The notes under the pieces: generated by a model
Databases searched by the model: none
What the model saw: only the letters and a program-made list of their open reading frames with translations
Told to the model about the DNA's origin: nothing
NCBI RefSeq assembly: GCF_001613465.1
Contig: NZ_BDCK01000002.1
Coordinates: 1-64,000 of the forward strand
DNA: 64,000 bases
Source: Nocardia niwae NBRC 108934 = DSM 45340
Lineage (GTDB): Bacteria > Actinomycetota > Actinomycetes > Mycobacteriales > Mycobacteriaceae
Direction: 5' to 3'
Shown here: piece after piece, positions 7,867 through 16,057 of the stretch
Position numbering within the stretch: position 1 is the first letter of the stretch
How the letters are laid out: every line of letters starts with the position of its first letter
Made by a program: the position numbers and the translations under genes

Positions 7867-9582
7867 TCATGCGAAAAGCTCCACTGGAATGTCGAGGTGA
7901 CGAGACCGCAGCCATTCGCCGAGTCCCTTGGCCTGCGGGTCGAAACGGGCCTGATAGGCCACGCCTCGGCCGAGCAGGCCTTCGATGATGAAGTTCAGCG
8001 CCCGCAGATTGGGCAGGACGTGCCGGGTGACGGTCAGCGACGCCGCCTCCGGCAGGAGTTCTTTGACGCGCGCCACGGTGAGCATGTGCACCAGCCAGCG
8101 CCACTGCTCGTCGGTGCGCACCCACACGCCGATATTCGCGTCACCGCCTTTGTCACCGCTGCGGGCCAGCGCGATCGTCCCCAGCGGGACGCGGCGAGTT
8201 TCCCTCGCGGGCAGGGGCTCCGGGGCGGGCGGCTCCGTGACGTCGGCGAGTTCGGCCGTCTCCGTGGCAGGCGCGACGTGTACGCGAGTGCCATCGGGCA
8301 GCACCGCCGTGTGCGGAACCTCGACGGCGTCGACGTAACCGGGCGTGAACACGCCATAGGGAGATCCGTTGCCCGGCAGCGTCGTGAAACTGCACCCCGG
8401 ATAGCTGGCCAGCGCCAGCTCCACGGCGACGTTGGAGAACGCGCGCCCGACCTTGTTCGGGTCCGGATCGCGGACCACGCAGCGCAGCAGCGCGCTGGCC
8501 TGCTCCTCGGTCTCCGCGTCCGGCCGGTCCAGGCGGGCCAGCGTCCAGCTCAGCTCGGCGGGGCGACTCGGCAGCCACGACTCCAGCTGACGTTGCGCCA
8601 GTTCGGCTTTCGCCTCGATGTCCAGGCCGGTGAGCACGAACTCCATCTCGTTGCGGAAGCCGCCGAGGGTGTTCAGCGAGACCTTCAGCCGGGGCGGCGG
8701 GGCCTCACCGGTGACGCCGCTGATCCGCACTCGATCCCGACCATCCTGGTCGAGCCGGATGGTGTCCAAACGCGTGGTCACGTCGGGCCCCGCGTAGCGA
8801 GGACCCTGGATCTCGTACATCAGCTGGGCCTCGACCGTGTCGACGGTGACCGCGCCGCCGGTGCCCGCGTGCTTGGTGATGACGCTGCCGCCGTCGGCGC
8901 GGATCTCCGCGATCGGGAAGCCCGGTCTGCCCAGATCGGCGAGTTCGGTGAAGAAGGCGTAGTTCCCGCCGGTGGCCTGGGTGCCGCACTCGATCACGTG
9001 CCCGGCCACCACCGCACCGGCCAGCCGGTCGTAATCCGTTCGACCCCAGCCGAAGTGCGCGGCGGCCGGGCCGACGATCACCGACGCGTCGGTGACCCGG
9101 CCGGTGACCACGATGTCCGCACCGGCGTTCAGGCATTCGACGATGCCCCACGCGCCGAGATAGGCGTTGGCGGTCAGCGGCGTGCCGAAACCGAGTTCTC
9201 CGGCGCGCGCGAGCAGGTCGTCGCCCTCCACATGCGCGATCTTCGCGTCCAGTCCGAGATCGGCGGCCACCTTGCGCAGTTTTCCCGCCAGGCCGGCCGG
9301 ATTCAGGCCGCCCGCGTTGGCCACGATGCGCACGTTGCGTTCCAGCGCCAGCCCGAGGCAGTCCTCGATCTGCTTGACGAAGGTCTTGGCGTAGCCGAGG
9401 TCCGGGTCCTTCATGCGGTCCCGGCCGAGGATCAGCATGGTGAGTTCGGCGAGATAGTCACCGGTGAGGACGTCGAGCTGTCCGCCTTCCAGCATCTCGC
9501 GCATGGCACCGAGCCGATCGCCGTAGAAGCCGGAACAGTTGCCGATCCGGAGCACATCCGGGTCGGCGGCCAGCATACTCAT
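7867..9582 (-). CDS. DUF1446 / AtuA-family protein, first gene of the catabolic operon
   Basis: 571-residue member of the acyclic terpene utilisation AtuA family (DUF1446). The N-terminus reads DVLRIGNCSGFYGDR and contains VRIVANAGGLNPAG, both hallmarks of the family. A ~110-residue C-terminal domain (from about residue 460, containing ALARSGDKGGDANIGVWV) is the AtuA-like ferredoxin-fold domain. The biochemical role of the family is unsettled; atuA is needed for citronellol/geraniol growth in Pseudomonas. M. tuberculosis Rv0976c occupies the same place. The ATG at 9582 has an AGGAGG 12 bp upstream; a second ATG two codons on is possible. Confidence 0.88.
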   Translation of the reverse strand: MSMLAADPDVLRIGNCSGFYGDRLGAMREMLEGGQLDVLTGDYLAELTMLILGRDRMKDPDLGYAKTFVKQIEDCLGLALERNVRIVANAGGLNPAGLAGKLRKVAADLGLDAKIAHVEGDDLLARAGELGFGTPLTANAYLGAWGIVECLNAGADIVVTGRVTDASVIVGPAAAHFGWGRTDYDRLAGAVVAGHVIECGTQATGGNYAFFTELADLGRPGFPIAEIRADGGSVITKHAGTGGAVTVDTVEAQLMYEIQGPRYAGPDVTTRLDTIRLDQDGRDRVRISGVTGEAPPPRLKVSLNTLGGFRNEMEFVLTGLDIEAKAELAQRQLESWLPSRPAELSWTLARLDRPDAETEEQASALLRCVVRDPDPNKVGRAFSNVAVELALASYPGCSFTTLPGNGSPYGVFTPGYVDAVEVPHTAVLPDGTRVHVAPATETAELADVTEPPAPEPLPARETRRVPLGTIALARSGDKGGDANIGVWVRTDEQWRWLVHMLTVARVKELLPEAASLTVTRHVLPNLRALNFIIEGLLGRGVAYQARFDPQAKGLGEWLRSRHLDIPVELFA

Positions 9583-9686
9583 CAGCGGGAATGCCTCCTG
9601 TGCGGCGAACCGTCAGGATGAGCCGCATGCCGCACCCGTGAAGTCCGCGTTCCGCGACCAGCATCACACCCGGGTCAGAAAAAAGC

Positions 9687-9702
9687 AAGCATGCGTGCTT
9701 GT
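9687..9702. promoter_or_regulatory. 16-bp palindrome, likely operator of the DUF1446-to-TetR operon
   Basis: CAAGCA-TGCG-TGCTTG is a perfect 6-bp inverted repeat inside an AT-richer stretch (AAAAAGCAAG...TTGTTA), 105 bp upstream of the first gene of the operon and 59 bp upstream of the small plus-strand gene at 9761. Length and symmetry suit a TetR dimer. The TetR gene at 472-1095 is the logical binder (inference). Confidence 0.6.
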
Positions 9703-9760
9703 TACTTGGCAACCGGCGAGCCGCCACCCCGCCACCCATCTCCGCGCGGGCTGGAGCAAG

Positions 9761-9928
9761 ATGGGCACGGTGTCCAGCGACGTCACCGTGATCGTTCTGT
9801 TCGCCCTGGCGGGATTCCTGCTCGGCGGCGCCTACACCACCTGGAGAACGGCGCGGCCGCTGTCGGTCGCGCTGGCCGTCTGCGCCGTCCTCGCGGCGGG
9901 CGGCGCGCTGGCCTGGTGGCTCGGCTAA
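9761..9928 (+). CDS. Small two-helix membrane protein, function unknown
   Basis: 55 residues starting at ATG 9761. Two hydrophobic segments are visible: about residues 9-25 (VIVLFALAGFLLGG) and 35-54 (SVALAVCAVLAAGGALAWWL). They are separated by a short charged loop (TTWRTARP), giving a hairpin membrane topology. It lies divergently from the catabolic operon and shares the palindromic promoter region with it. It converges on the cyclase gene, and the two stop codons interlock in CTAA (9925-9928), as at two other convergent pairs here, which supports it being a real gene. No family recognised. Confidence 0.6.
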   Translation: MGTVSSDVTVIVLFALAGFLLGGAYTTWRTARPLSVALAVCAVLAAGGALAWWLG

Positions 9929-10899
9929 CTCCTAGACAACCGGAAGATTCGCAGGTCCTCGGGGACGCCGTTGAGCGGCGCGGCGAAAAAGCTGCGGCGA
10001 TACTGCTTGACCGCCAAACCCAGCTCCGCCAGCGTCTCCGGCCGCAAACCCTCCAGCGTCACCTCCGACAGCATGGTGTGGCCGTTGCCGCCCGCCTCCA
10101 TGACCCGCGCCGCGATCGTGACGTCCACGCCCAGCCAGTCGCCCCCGATCTCGCGCGGGGAACCGGTGTGCAACCCGATTCGCATGTGCGGGGTGTAGCC
10201 GCGCACCTGCACGTCGGCCAGGTTGCGCTTGGCCGCCACGGCGGCGCGCACCGCCCGGTCCGCCGAGGGGAACACCGCCATCACGCCGTCACCCATCCGC
10301 TTGACCACCTGCCCGCCCTGTTCGGCGATCGGCGGCTCGATGGCCTTGGCCACCTTGCGCAGCAGTTCGAGGGTGGCCTCGTCACCGGCCGAGAGCGACC
10401 AGCGCGAGAAGGCCACCAGGTCCGTGAACATAACAGTTATTTCTTGGCTACCTTTGCCGCGTCCCATTCGCTCCAAGGCGGCCTGCCAGACCTGCAAAGC
10501 GCCGAAACCGATCTCGCGCGCGGCGCTGGGGGCGTCTCCGACCAGTTTGTCCGCAGCCCGCGCGACCGCTCGCGCGCCGCCGGGCCCGGACACCGACAGC
10601 GGGTCGCCGAAGGCAGGGTCACCGGGCAGCTGTTCCCGTGCCCTGCGCAGCACGCCGATGAGATCCGCACGCTGATTTGCGGCGTTCATCAGCGCGGACA
10701 GCTGGCGGCGGCGCGATCCGCCGGAGCGGCGGGAAGAATCGAACCCGTCGGACGGCTCCAACGGAATGACCACCTCGGGCGGTACGCCACCGGCGGCCTC
10801 ACGCCCCGACTCCGGCTCCGTACCGCCGGAAGGTGTTTCGTTCACGCCCCGAGAGTATCTCAGCCGATCTGACGTCGGCAGATTACCGATCATCGCCAT
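9925..10899 (-). CDS. Class III adenylate/guanylate cyclase domain protein
   Basis: 324 residues. Residues 1-150 are a soluble, Gly/Pro-rich then helical region with no membrane segment. The cyclase homology domain spans ~154-310. Both metal-binding aspartates are visible, in FTDLVAF (D160) and GDGVMAVF (D204), with Lys 200 before the second. Where most class III enzymes have Asn and Arg for transition-state stabilisation (VNxAAR), this one reads VTIAAR, so the Asn appears replaced by Thr; activity may be reduced or altered. Start ATG 10899 follows GGAGGTGAGAG. The domain layout resembles soluble mycobacterial cyclases such as Rv1264 and Rv2212, but the N-terminal domain is not one I can name. 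Confidence 0.8.
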   Translation of the reverse strand: MAMIGNLPTSDRLRYSRGVNETPSGGTEPESGREAAGGVPPEVVIPLEPSDGFDSSRRSGGSRRRQLSALMNAANQRADLIGVLRRAREQLPGDPAFGDPLSVSGPGGARAVARAADKLVGDAPSAAREIGFGALQVWQAALERMGRGKGSQEITVMFTDLVAFSRWSLSAGDEATLELLRKVAKAIEPPIAEQGGQVVKRMGDGVMAVFPSADRAVRAAVAAKRNLADVQVRGYTPHMRIGLHTGSPREIGGDWLGVDVTIAARVMEAGGNGHTMLSEVTLEGLRPETLAELGLAVKQYRRSFFAAPLNGVPEDLRIFRLSRS

Positions 10900-11038
10900 C
10901 TCTCACCTCCGCGACGAACACAGCGAGCACGTCGGTGGGCTCCGCGTTGGATAACGAGCTGGTTGCTGAACCGAGGCTACTCGGCGCAGCGCAAGCCTCG
11001 GAACCGGCGGGCGGCATAGTTTCCTCGATGTTCACACG

Positions 11039-11080
11039 CGCGATCGGCCCGGCGCGAGGACTCGCACCGGGCCGATCGCG
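11039..11080. terminator. Long perfect hairpin between the ABC permease and cyclase genes
   Basis: CGCGATCGGCCCGG (11039-11052) pairs perfectly with 11067-11080. The intervening loop folds again as GCGAG-GA-CTCGC, giving nearly 20 stacked pairs with one C-A mismatch. It lies 112 bp after the end of the ABC operon and 140 bp before the cyclase start, both on the minus strand. There is no U-tract, so a U-less actinobacterial terminator is the most likely role. The rest of 10900-11191 shows no gene. Confidence 0.55.
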
Positions 11081-11191
11081 GCACCGTCCGCCGGGCAGTG
11101 ACAGGACGGTGGGCGAAGCGCCGGACCTCCCGACAAGGTCGGCGCCCCGACAACCCGAGTTGCGAGGGAAGGCGACTCGGGCAGCTTCCCG

Positions 11192-11953
11192 CTATGCGTC
11201 GCGCTGATTCACCACGACCAGGGCCGCGCCGAAGACGATCGCGACGAAGACGGTGAAGTACAGCAGGCTGCCCCACGCCCCCCAGTGCCAGTTGGCCGTG
11301 GACGCGGAGGCGCTGAAGAAACGGTTCGCGTTCGCGAACGGCAGGAACGGCGTGACATTGCGGCCGAAGCTGCCGAACGCGCCGAGCAGCCCCTCGATGA
11401 GCAGCGGCCACAGCACGATCAGCGAGATGGCCGCGGCGGACTGCCGCACCAGCACGCCGACGCCGATCGCCAGCAGGACGCACAGGAACGCGTAGATCGG
11501 GATGCCGTAGACCTCGCGCCAGTCCTCCGCGCTGGACAGCGTTAGGGCCGCTCCCGCGTCCGGGCCGCTGATGGCCTTTGCCACCGCGTAGGCCAGGAAC
11601 ACCAGCACGAGGGTCAGCACGGCTCCGTAGACGCCGACCAGCCCGGCCTTGGTCGTGACGACCTTGGCCCGATGCGGCGTCGCCTGGAACGTGGTCCGGA
11701 TGATGCCGAAGCGGTATTCGCTGGTCACGGTCAAGGTGGCCATGATCATCAGGACCATCACGCCGAAGCCGCTGACCCCGGCCACCGCGGTGGAGACGGT
11801 CAGGTCGATCGCGCCCTCCTTGCCGTAGGACGCGCGCGCCACCGAGGCGAGCAGCGCGGCCATACCCAGCGCGAGAGCGATGACGATCGCCGAGCACCAC
11901 CAGGGCGACCTGGTGGAGGTGAGCTTGATTCGTTCCGCTGCCAGCACGCCCAT
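11192..11953 (-). CDS. ABC transporter permease (ABC-2 type)
   Basis: 253-residue integral membrane protein with about six hydrophobic segments: ~21-40, 57-80, 108-128, 150-168, 172-192 and 228-248. It has the ABC-2 exporter layout with a conserved TSEYRFGIIRTTF loop after the second helix, which contacts the ATPase in such transporters. The start codon overlaps the stop of the ATPase gene by one base (TGATG), so the two are co-translated. No substrate is indicated; this class exports drugs, lantibiotics or lipids. About 240 bp of non-coding sequence with a large hairpin follows. Confidence 0.85.
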   Translation of the reverse strand: MGVLAAERIKLTSTRSPWWCSAIVIALALGMAALLASVARASYGKEGAIDLTVSTAVAGVSGFGVMVLMIMATLTVTSEYRFGIIRTTFQATPHRAKVVTTKAGLVGVYGAVLTLVLVFLAYAVAKAISGPDAGAALTLSSAEDWREVYGIPIYAFLCVLLAIGVGVLVRQSAAAISLIVLWPLLIEGLLGAFGSFGRNVTPFLPFANANRFFSASASTANWHWGAWGSLLYFTVFVAIVFGAALVVVNQRDA

Positions 11954-12897
11954 CAGAGCGCACCTCCCATAACTTGGTCGAAGCCTTCGCCGTGGTACTG
12001 CACGGCGCCGCCGGTCATCCGCATGAACGCCTCTTCCAGTGACGCGCGCTGCGGGGCCAGCTCGAACAGCGTGATGGTGTGCTCACCGGCCAGCTTGCCG
12101 ACCGCGTCGCTGGACACGCCCGCCACCACCAGCGCGGGGCCGTCGGCGCCCGCGCCGTCCTCGCGGACGGTCATGCCGTTCGAGGTGAGCACGCTGCGCA
12201 GCTGGTCGAGCTGCGGGCTGCGCACCCGCACCGACTGCTCGGAGGCGCGTTCGATGAACTCTTGGGTGGTCGAGTCCGAGATCAGCTTGCCGCGCCCGAT
12301 CACCACCAGGTGCTCGGCGGTCTGCGCCATCTCCGACAGCAGGTGGCTGGAGACCAGCACCGTGCGGCCCTCGGCGGCCAGCCGCTGCATGAACCGGCGG
12401 ATCCACAGGATGCCCTCCGGGTCGAGGCCGTTCACCGGCTCGTCGAACAGCAGCACCTCCGGGTCGCCCAGCAGCGCGCCCGCCAGGCCGAGCCGCTGCG
12501 ACATACCCAGCGAGAACCCGCCCGCGGTCTTGCCCGCCACCTCGGACAGGCCGACCAGCCGCAGCACCTCCTCCACCCGGGACTTGGCGATGTCGTTGGA
12601 CGCGGCCATCCATTCCAGATGGGCGCGCGCCGACCGGTTCGGATGCACCCACTTGGCGTCCAGCAGCGCGCCGACGGTGCGCAGCGGATGGTCCAGCTCG
12701 TGGTAGGACTTGCCGTTGATCAGGGCGGTGCCCGCGGTGGGCCGGTCCAATCCGAGGATCATCCGCATGGTGGTCGACTTGCCCGCACCGTTCGGCCCGA
12801 GGAACCCCGTCACCTGCCCGGGTCGAACGGTGAAGGTCAGATCCTGCACCGCTACGGTCTGCCCGTAGTGCTTGGTCAGGCCTCTCAGCTCGATCAT
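11953..12897 (-). CDS. ABC transporter ATP-binding protein
   Basis: 314-residue ATPase of the DrrA/CcmA-like group. Walker A GPNGAGKST (~33-41), the signature FSLGMSQRLGLAGALLGDPE (~126-145) in which the usual SGG is SLG, and Walker B VLLFDEP (~147-153) are all present. A ~90-residue C-terminal extension after the nucleotide-binding domain is typical of exporters. The start MIELRGLTKHYG at 12897 is preferred; a longer reading adds six residues to 12915 without a clear ribosome site. An AATGCT box six bases before the ATG may mark a leaderless start. It forms a two-gene operon with the permease. Confidence 0.88.
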   Translation of the reverse strand: MIELRGLTKHYGQTVAVQDLTFTVRPGQVTGFLGPNGAGKSTTMRMILGLDRPTAGTALINGKSYHELDHPLRTVGALLDAKWVHPNRSARAHLEWMAASNDIAKSRVEEVLRLVGLSEVAGKTAGGFSLGMSQRLGLAGALLGDPEVLLFDEPVNGLDPEGILWIRRFMQRLAAEGRTVLVSSHLLSEMAQTAEHLVVIGRGKLISDSTTQEFIERASEQSVRVRSPQLDQLRSVLTSNGMTVREDGAGADGPALVVAGVSSDAVGKLAGEHTITLFELAPQRASLEEAFMRMTGGAVQYHGEGFDQVMGGAL

Positions 12898-13009
12898 GCG
12901 CCCAGCATTCCGCAAATCCCGGCCGCGCGCGTCGGTAATTGGTGCCGAGTTGAATCATCCTCGAGGATGAGGAAGACGGGTCCGGGTGGGTGCAAGCCCC
13001 CGTAGCAGT

Positions 13010-13756
13010 TCACGCGGTGTCCGGCGGTCGGTCGTAGGCGTCGATGGCGGCCTTGGCCGTCGATGAGTCCTGTAGCACCAGCTCCCACGGTCCGGAGTTG
13101 ATCTCGAAGCTCTTGCCGAATCCAACCCACTTGCCGGCCATCCGCGCACCCGTCAGCTCGATCAACAGTTGAATCGCGCCGTGGTAGTAGGCACCGCGGT
13201 AGTAGCCGTCTTGCGCGGTGTGCTCGCGCCACGTACCCGTAGCCACGTGCCCGTCCACCGTGAGGTCCATCTCCATCGACGACTGCGCGGAGTTCGGCAG
13301 GCTACGCACCGTCAGCCGGTTGTCGTGCTGCAAGACGACGACATGGTGCGCAGCCGTGAACGTCGCATCCCGTCCGGACGAGTAGTACTCGTACCGCGAC
13401 AGCCAGATACCCGAGTAGTTGCCTGGTGTCCTCGGCCGCCGCGCGGCGGCGAACTGCTCGGGCGCGACTTCGCCGATAGCCGAGTCCACCACGGTTCCGT
13501 CCTCGCCCCCGGAGAGGCTGCGGCCCGCCATCACGGCACCGAAACCGAGAGACTCGATAGGTAGTCGCATGACTTTCTCCAATGCTCGCGCGTGCGAGGG
13601 CCGCGGGTTGGTGGTGAGGCCGGATTCCCAACGCTGCACGAGACGTTTCGTGGCGCTGGCGCATCCCGCTTCCCGTAGTGCCCGTGCTAGGTCGTCCTGG
13701 CTCATCAGACGCGCGTTCCTGGCCGCGCGGAGAGCCGTGTTAGGTGCCGAAGCCAT
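13010..13756 (-). CDS. XRE-family HTH regulator with C-terminal beta-rich sensor domain
   Basis: 248 residues. An N-terminal Cro/CI helix-turn-helix (~6-60: LRAARNARLMSQDDLARALREAG, with RLVQRWESG as recognition region) is followed by a linker. A ~150-residue domain rich in aromatic and Gly residues (GNYSGIWLSRYEYYSSG, later GYYRGAYYHGAIQLL) looks like a beta-barrel; I cannot name its family. The gene is divergent from two tiny genes at 13942-14300, with a 185-bp shared promoter region that contains repeated GTCGGGT and ATGTCGCC elements. Composition here is less GC-rich than the surroundings, suggesting a small acquired module. Confidence 0.75.
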   Translation of the reverse strand: MASAPNTALRAARNARLMSQDDLARALREAGCASATKRLVQRWESGLTTNPRPSHARALEKVMRLPIESLGFGAVMAGRSLSGGEDGTVVDSAIGEVAPEQFAAARRPRTPGNYSGIWLSRYEYYSSGRDATFTAAHHVVVLQHDNRLTVRSLPNSAQSSMEMDLTVDGHVATGTWREHTAQDGYYRGAYYHGAIQLLIELTGARMAGKWVGFGKSFEINSGPWELVLQDSSTAKAAIDAYDRPPDTA

Positions 13757-13941
13757 GTCGCCACGCTAGTCCTTTGACGCCTAAATGTCGCCCTGAATAG
13801 ACACGGATTGACGCCGCTTCCGTCATCGCTTGGACATGGCCTGTCGACCGAATCTGAAGGTGGCCCCGACGTCGGGTAGACCCCGAATCCCGGCGTCGGG
13901 TGCCTACCAACCACACCACAACGCGCGAAGGGGTACAGCGA

Positions 13942-14109
13942 ATGCCCACAGACCTCGCAGTCACCTTGATCGTCATAGCCGCTGTCGGCGGCCTGCTGAT
14001 CCTGCTGTTCTGGGTGTTGCCGTGGCTACTCGAACTCGGTGGCGATCCAGACGAGCGAGTTCCGTTCCGCGAGATGATGGACCGCATCGAACGCGAGGAG
14101 CAGCGATGA
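13942..14109 (+). CDS. Small single-pass membrane protein, function unknown
   Basis: 55 residues from ATG 13942, which has AAGGGG eight bases upstream; an earlier in-frame ATG at 13900 lacks such a site. One strong hydrophobic helix (~residues 5-28, LAVTLIVIAAVGGLLILLFWVLPWLL) is followed by a charged tail rich in Asp, Glu and Arg (GGDPDERVPFREMMDRIEREEQR). It overlaps the next gene by 4 bp (ATGA). Divergent from the XRE regulator, which probably controls it. No family recognised. Confidence 0.65.
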   Translation: MPTDLAVTLIVIAAVGGLLILLFWVLPWLLELGGDPDERVPFREMMDRIEREEQR

Positions 14110-14300
14110 CGCCGCGGCGCAGTTGGATCCAGGACTACTGCGAGGACAGCAACTGGCCTGTTGATGAGAAGCACGCACGTGGCCTGTTGAAGCTCCACGC
14201 CATATGTACCCCACCGTGTCCGCGCAAGTTGTCCGCTGAGCGGTGGCTCCGGGAGCGCGGCACAGGCCACGGACCGGAGAGCACGACCAGCCCGGCGTAG
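14106..14300 (+). CDS. Small cysteine-containing protein, function unknown
   Basis: 64 residues, start fixed by the ATGA overlap with the preceding membrane protein gene. The sequence is hydrophilic, with Cys in DYCEDSN and a CTPPC pair, and ends in a basic stretch (KLSAERWLRERG). Lower GC than its neighbours. No family recognised; coupling suggests it works with the membrane protein, perhaps as a cytoplasmic partner. Sequence 14301-14447 after it holds nothing I can name. Confidence 0.6.
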   Translation: MTPRRSWIQDYCEDSNWPVDEKHARGLLKLHAICTPPCPRKLSAERWLRERGTGHGPESTTSPA

Positions 14301-14447
14301 AACTCGACAACCAGGTGCGTCATCTGGCGACAACTGCCCGTCGCGGAAGCGGGGCCAGGGTATTCATGCTGCCCGCGAGATGAGGCCAGAGGTGGGACAG
14401 GTCCAGCTCTGCTCGGCCGCGGAGGTCCGCGCGGATCCGCCGAAGTC

Positions 14448-15137
14448 TCAGCGGCCCAGCAGTTCGGCGACCTGAAGCAGCGGCGCGGCGTACCCGGGAA
14501 TCGCGCTCGGATCACGCAGCGCCGACGATGTTCGGACGAAGGTGAGCAATTCGGCCCCCACCAGGCTCCACGGCGGAACCGTCCTGGCGATGTGCGCATC
14601 GATCAACGGCGGACCCACCACTGCCTTCGCGTAGCCGGGATCCGCTGTGGCGATCCGGTATTGCGAGTCGAACAGCACATTGCCGGTCGCCGTCGGCTTG
14701 TCGCCGAACATCGCGCGGCCGAGCTGGGACAGCAAGCCTCGGGGGAGCACCTCGATCGGCGGGTACATCCGATCGAGCAGGACCACCACGACGACGAAGT
14801 GATGTGTGGTGGTGGTCGTGCTGGTCGTGCCCGTCGTCGAGGTACTGCTCGACGACGTCGTCCGGTACGAGTACTCAGCCACGGTCACCCAGCGGTCGCC
14901 GAGCTGCCTGCTCATGGTCACGCCGAGTCCGCGCGAGTTGCGGCCGGGCAGGCGCGCGGTCCACTGGGCGCGGCCGGATTCGGCGAACGTCCATCCGTGG
15001 GCCGCCGCCCACTGCCCCAGCGTCGCCTTGCGGGCCCGTTCGGCGCGGATGGCCAGCGGAATCGCCACGGCGAGCAGCACGACGAACGACACGAAGATCG
15101 TCACGATCAACACGCCCATGGCCTGTCCCGCTTCCAT
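14448..15137 (-). CDS. Membrane-anchored hypothetical protein with Ser/Thr-rich linker
   Basis: 229 residues. One N-terminal membrane helix (~7-30, MGVLIVTIFVSFVVLLAVAI) is followed by a soluble region whose middle carries a low-complexity run of Ser and Thr (~95-113) before a hydrophobic strand (FVVVVVLLD). The ATG at 15137 has GGAGGG seven bases upstream. The soluble part resembles generic actinobacterial hypothetical proteins; no function can be assigned. It stands alone between the small-gene module and the MerR gene. Confidence 0.65.
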   Translation of the reverse strand: MEAGQAMGVLIVTIFVSFVVLLAVAIPLAIRAERARKATLGQWAAAHGWTFAESGRAQWTARLPGRNSRGLGVTMSRQLGDRWVTVAEYSYRTTSSSSTSTTGTTSTTTTTHHFVVVVVLLDRMYPPIEVLPRGLLSQLGRAMFGDKPTATGNVLFDSQYRIATADPGYAKAVVGPPLIDAHIARTVPPWSLVGAELLTFVRTSSALRDPSAIPGYAAPLLQVAELLGR

Positions 15138-15283
15138 CTCCGATCCCTCCAGCGCAGACGCCGTCTGCCGGTCGGCAGGCCGTTTCAGGAGTGTGGGCGA
15201 GCGACCTTCCCGGAGGCTTGGACAATCCTTGCGATGCCGCTTCGAAAGCCTCTGTACAGGATCGCGACCGGACCACCGGGCGT

Positions 15284-15994
15284 TTACGCGAGCGCGGTCA
15301 CGGCGGCGAGGGAGGCGGCCGCCTCGAGCAGGGCGTGGGAGCGAGCCGTGATGCTCGCGTCCCGGGCCGACAGTGCCGCCCGGACTTCATCGGATCGGTG
15401 GCCGCGCGGCAGGTCGGGCATCAAGGTCTTCAGGGTGTCGACGCGATATCCGGCGTTGCGGAGCTGATGGACGATCCGGGCGTCCCTGACCTGGGCGGGC
15501 GAGTACCGTCGCGCGCCCTGCGCGGTCGCGCGATCCGGGACTACGAGTCCCTCCGCGTCCCAATGCCGCAGTGTCGACGGGCGCACGTCCAGCGCGGCGG
15601 CGAGTTCGGCGACGCTCATCGCATCCGACGCGCGCACGTCGGCGATCGGCTCGGCGGAGATCACCTCCACTGCCCGCTTGGCGAGTGCCAAATCGGCGCG
15701 TTCCCGGTGCAGCCCGGCGTGTGCCGCGTCGAGCAGGGCGAGCACCTGGAAGAACGGTCCCTCGTGGACGGCGCGAACGATGCGCTTGGCCTCGACGGGG
15801 CCGACTCCCGCCGCCAACGCTCGATAGGCGAGCGCGGAAAGCACGTGCACCTCGCCGTATCTGCGATAGCCCGTCGTGGTGCGTATCGCTGTCGGCAGCA
15901 CGCCGTCGCTTTCGAGGTTGCGTATCTGCTGCACGGAGTACCCCGCCAGACGCGCCACGTCGGCCGTGCGCAGTGTGGAGTTGCGAGTTTCCAC
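15284..15994 (-). CDS. MerR-family regulator with two HTH domains
   Basis: 236 residues from GTG 15994, with GGGAG five bases upstream; a long extension to 16390 is a shadow of the divergent gene. Two MerR-type winged HTH units are visible: residues ~6-75 (LRTADVARLAGYSVQQIRNLE, then GYRRYGEVHVLSALAYRAL) and ~123-190 (MSVAELAAALDVRPSTLRHWD, then GARRYSPAQVRDARIVHQL). Tandem MerR domains in one chain are uncommon and may bind DNA as a pseudo-dimer. It is divergent from the DUF6194 gene with 63 bp between them, the normal layout for regulator and target. Confidence 0.82.
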   Translation of the reverse strand: METRNSTLRTADVARLAGYSVQQIRNLESDGVLPTAIRTTTGYRRYGEVHVLSALAYRALAAGVGPVEAKRIVRAVHEGPFFQVLALLDAAHAGLHRERADLALAKRAVEVISAEPIADVRASDAMSVAELAAALDVRPSTLRHWDAEGLVVPDRATAQGARRYSPAQVRDARIVHQLRNAGYRVDTLKTLMPDLPRGHRSDEVRAALSARDASITARSHALLEAAASLAAVTALA

Positions 15995-16057
15995 CCTTAC
16001 TCCCCTGTATATCTCGCCCGAAGTCTCCACAAGCACCTTAATGAAACGCTGGAGCAC

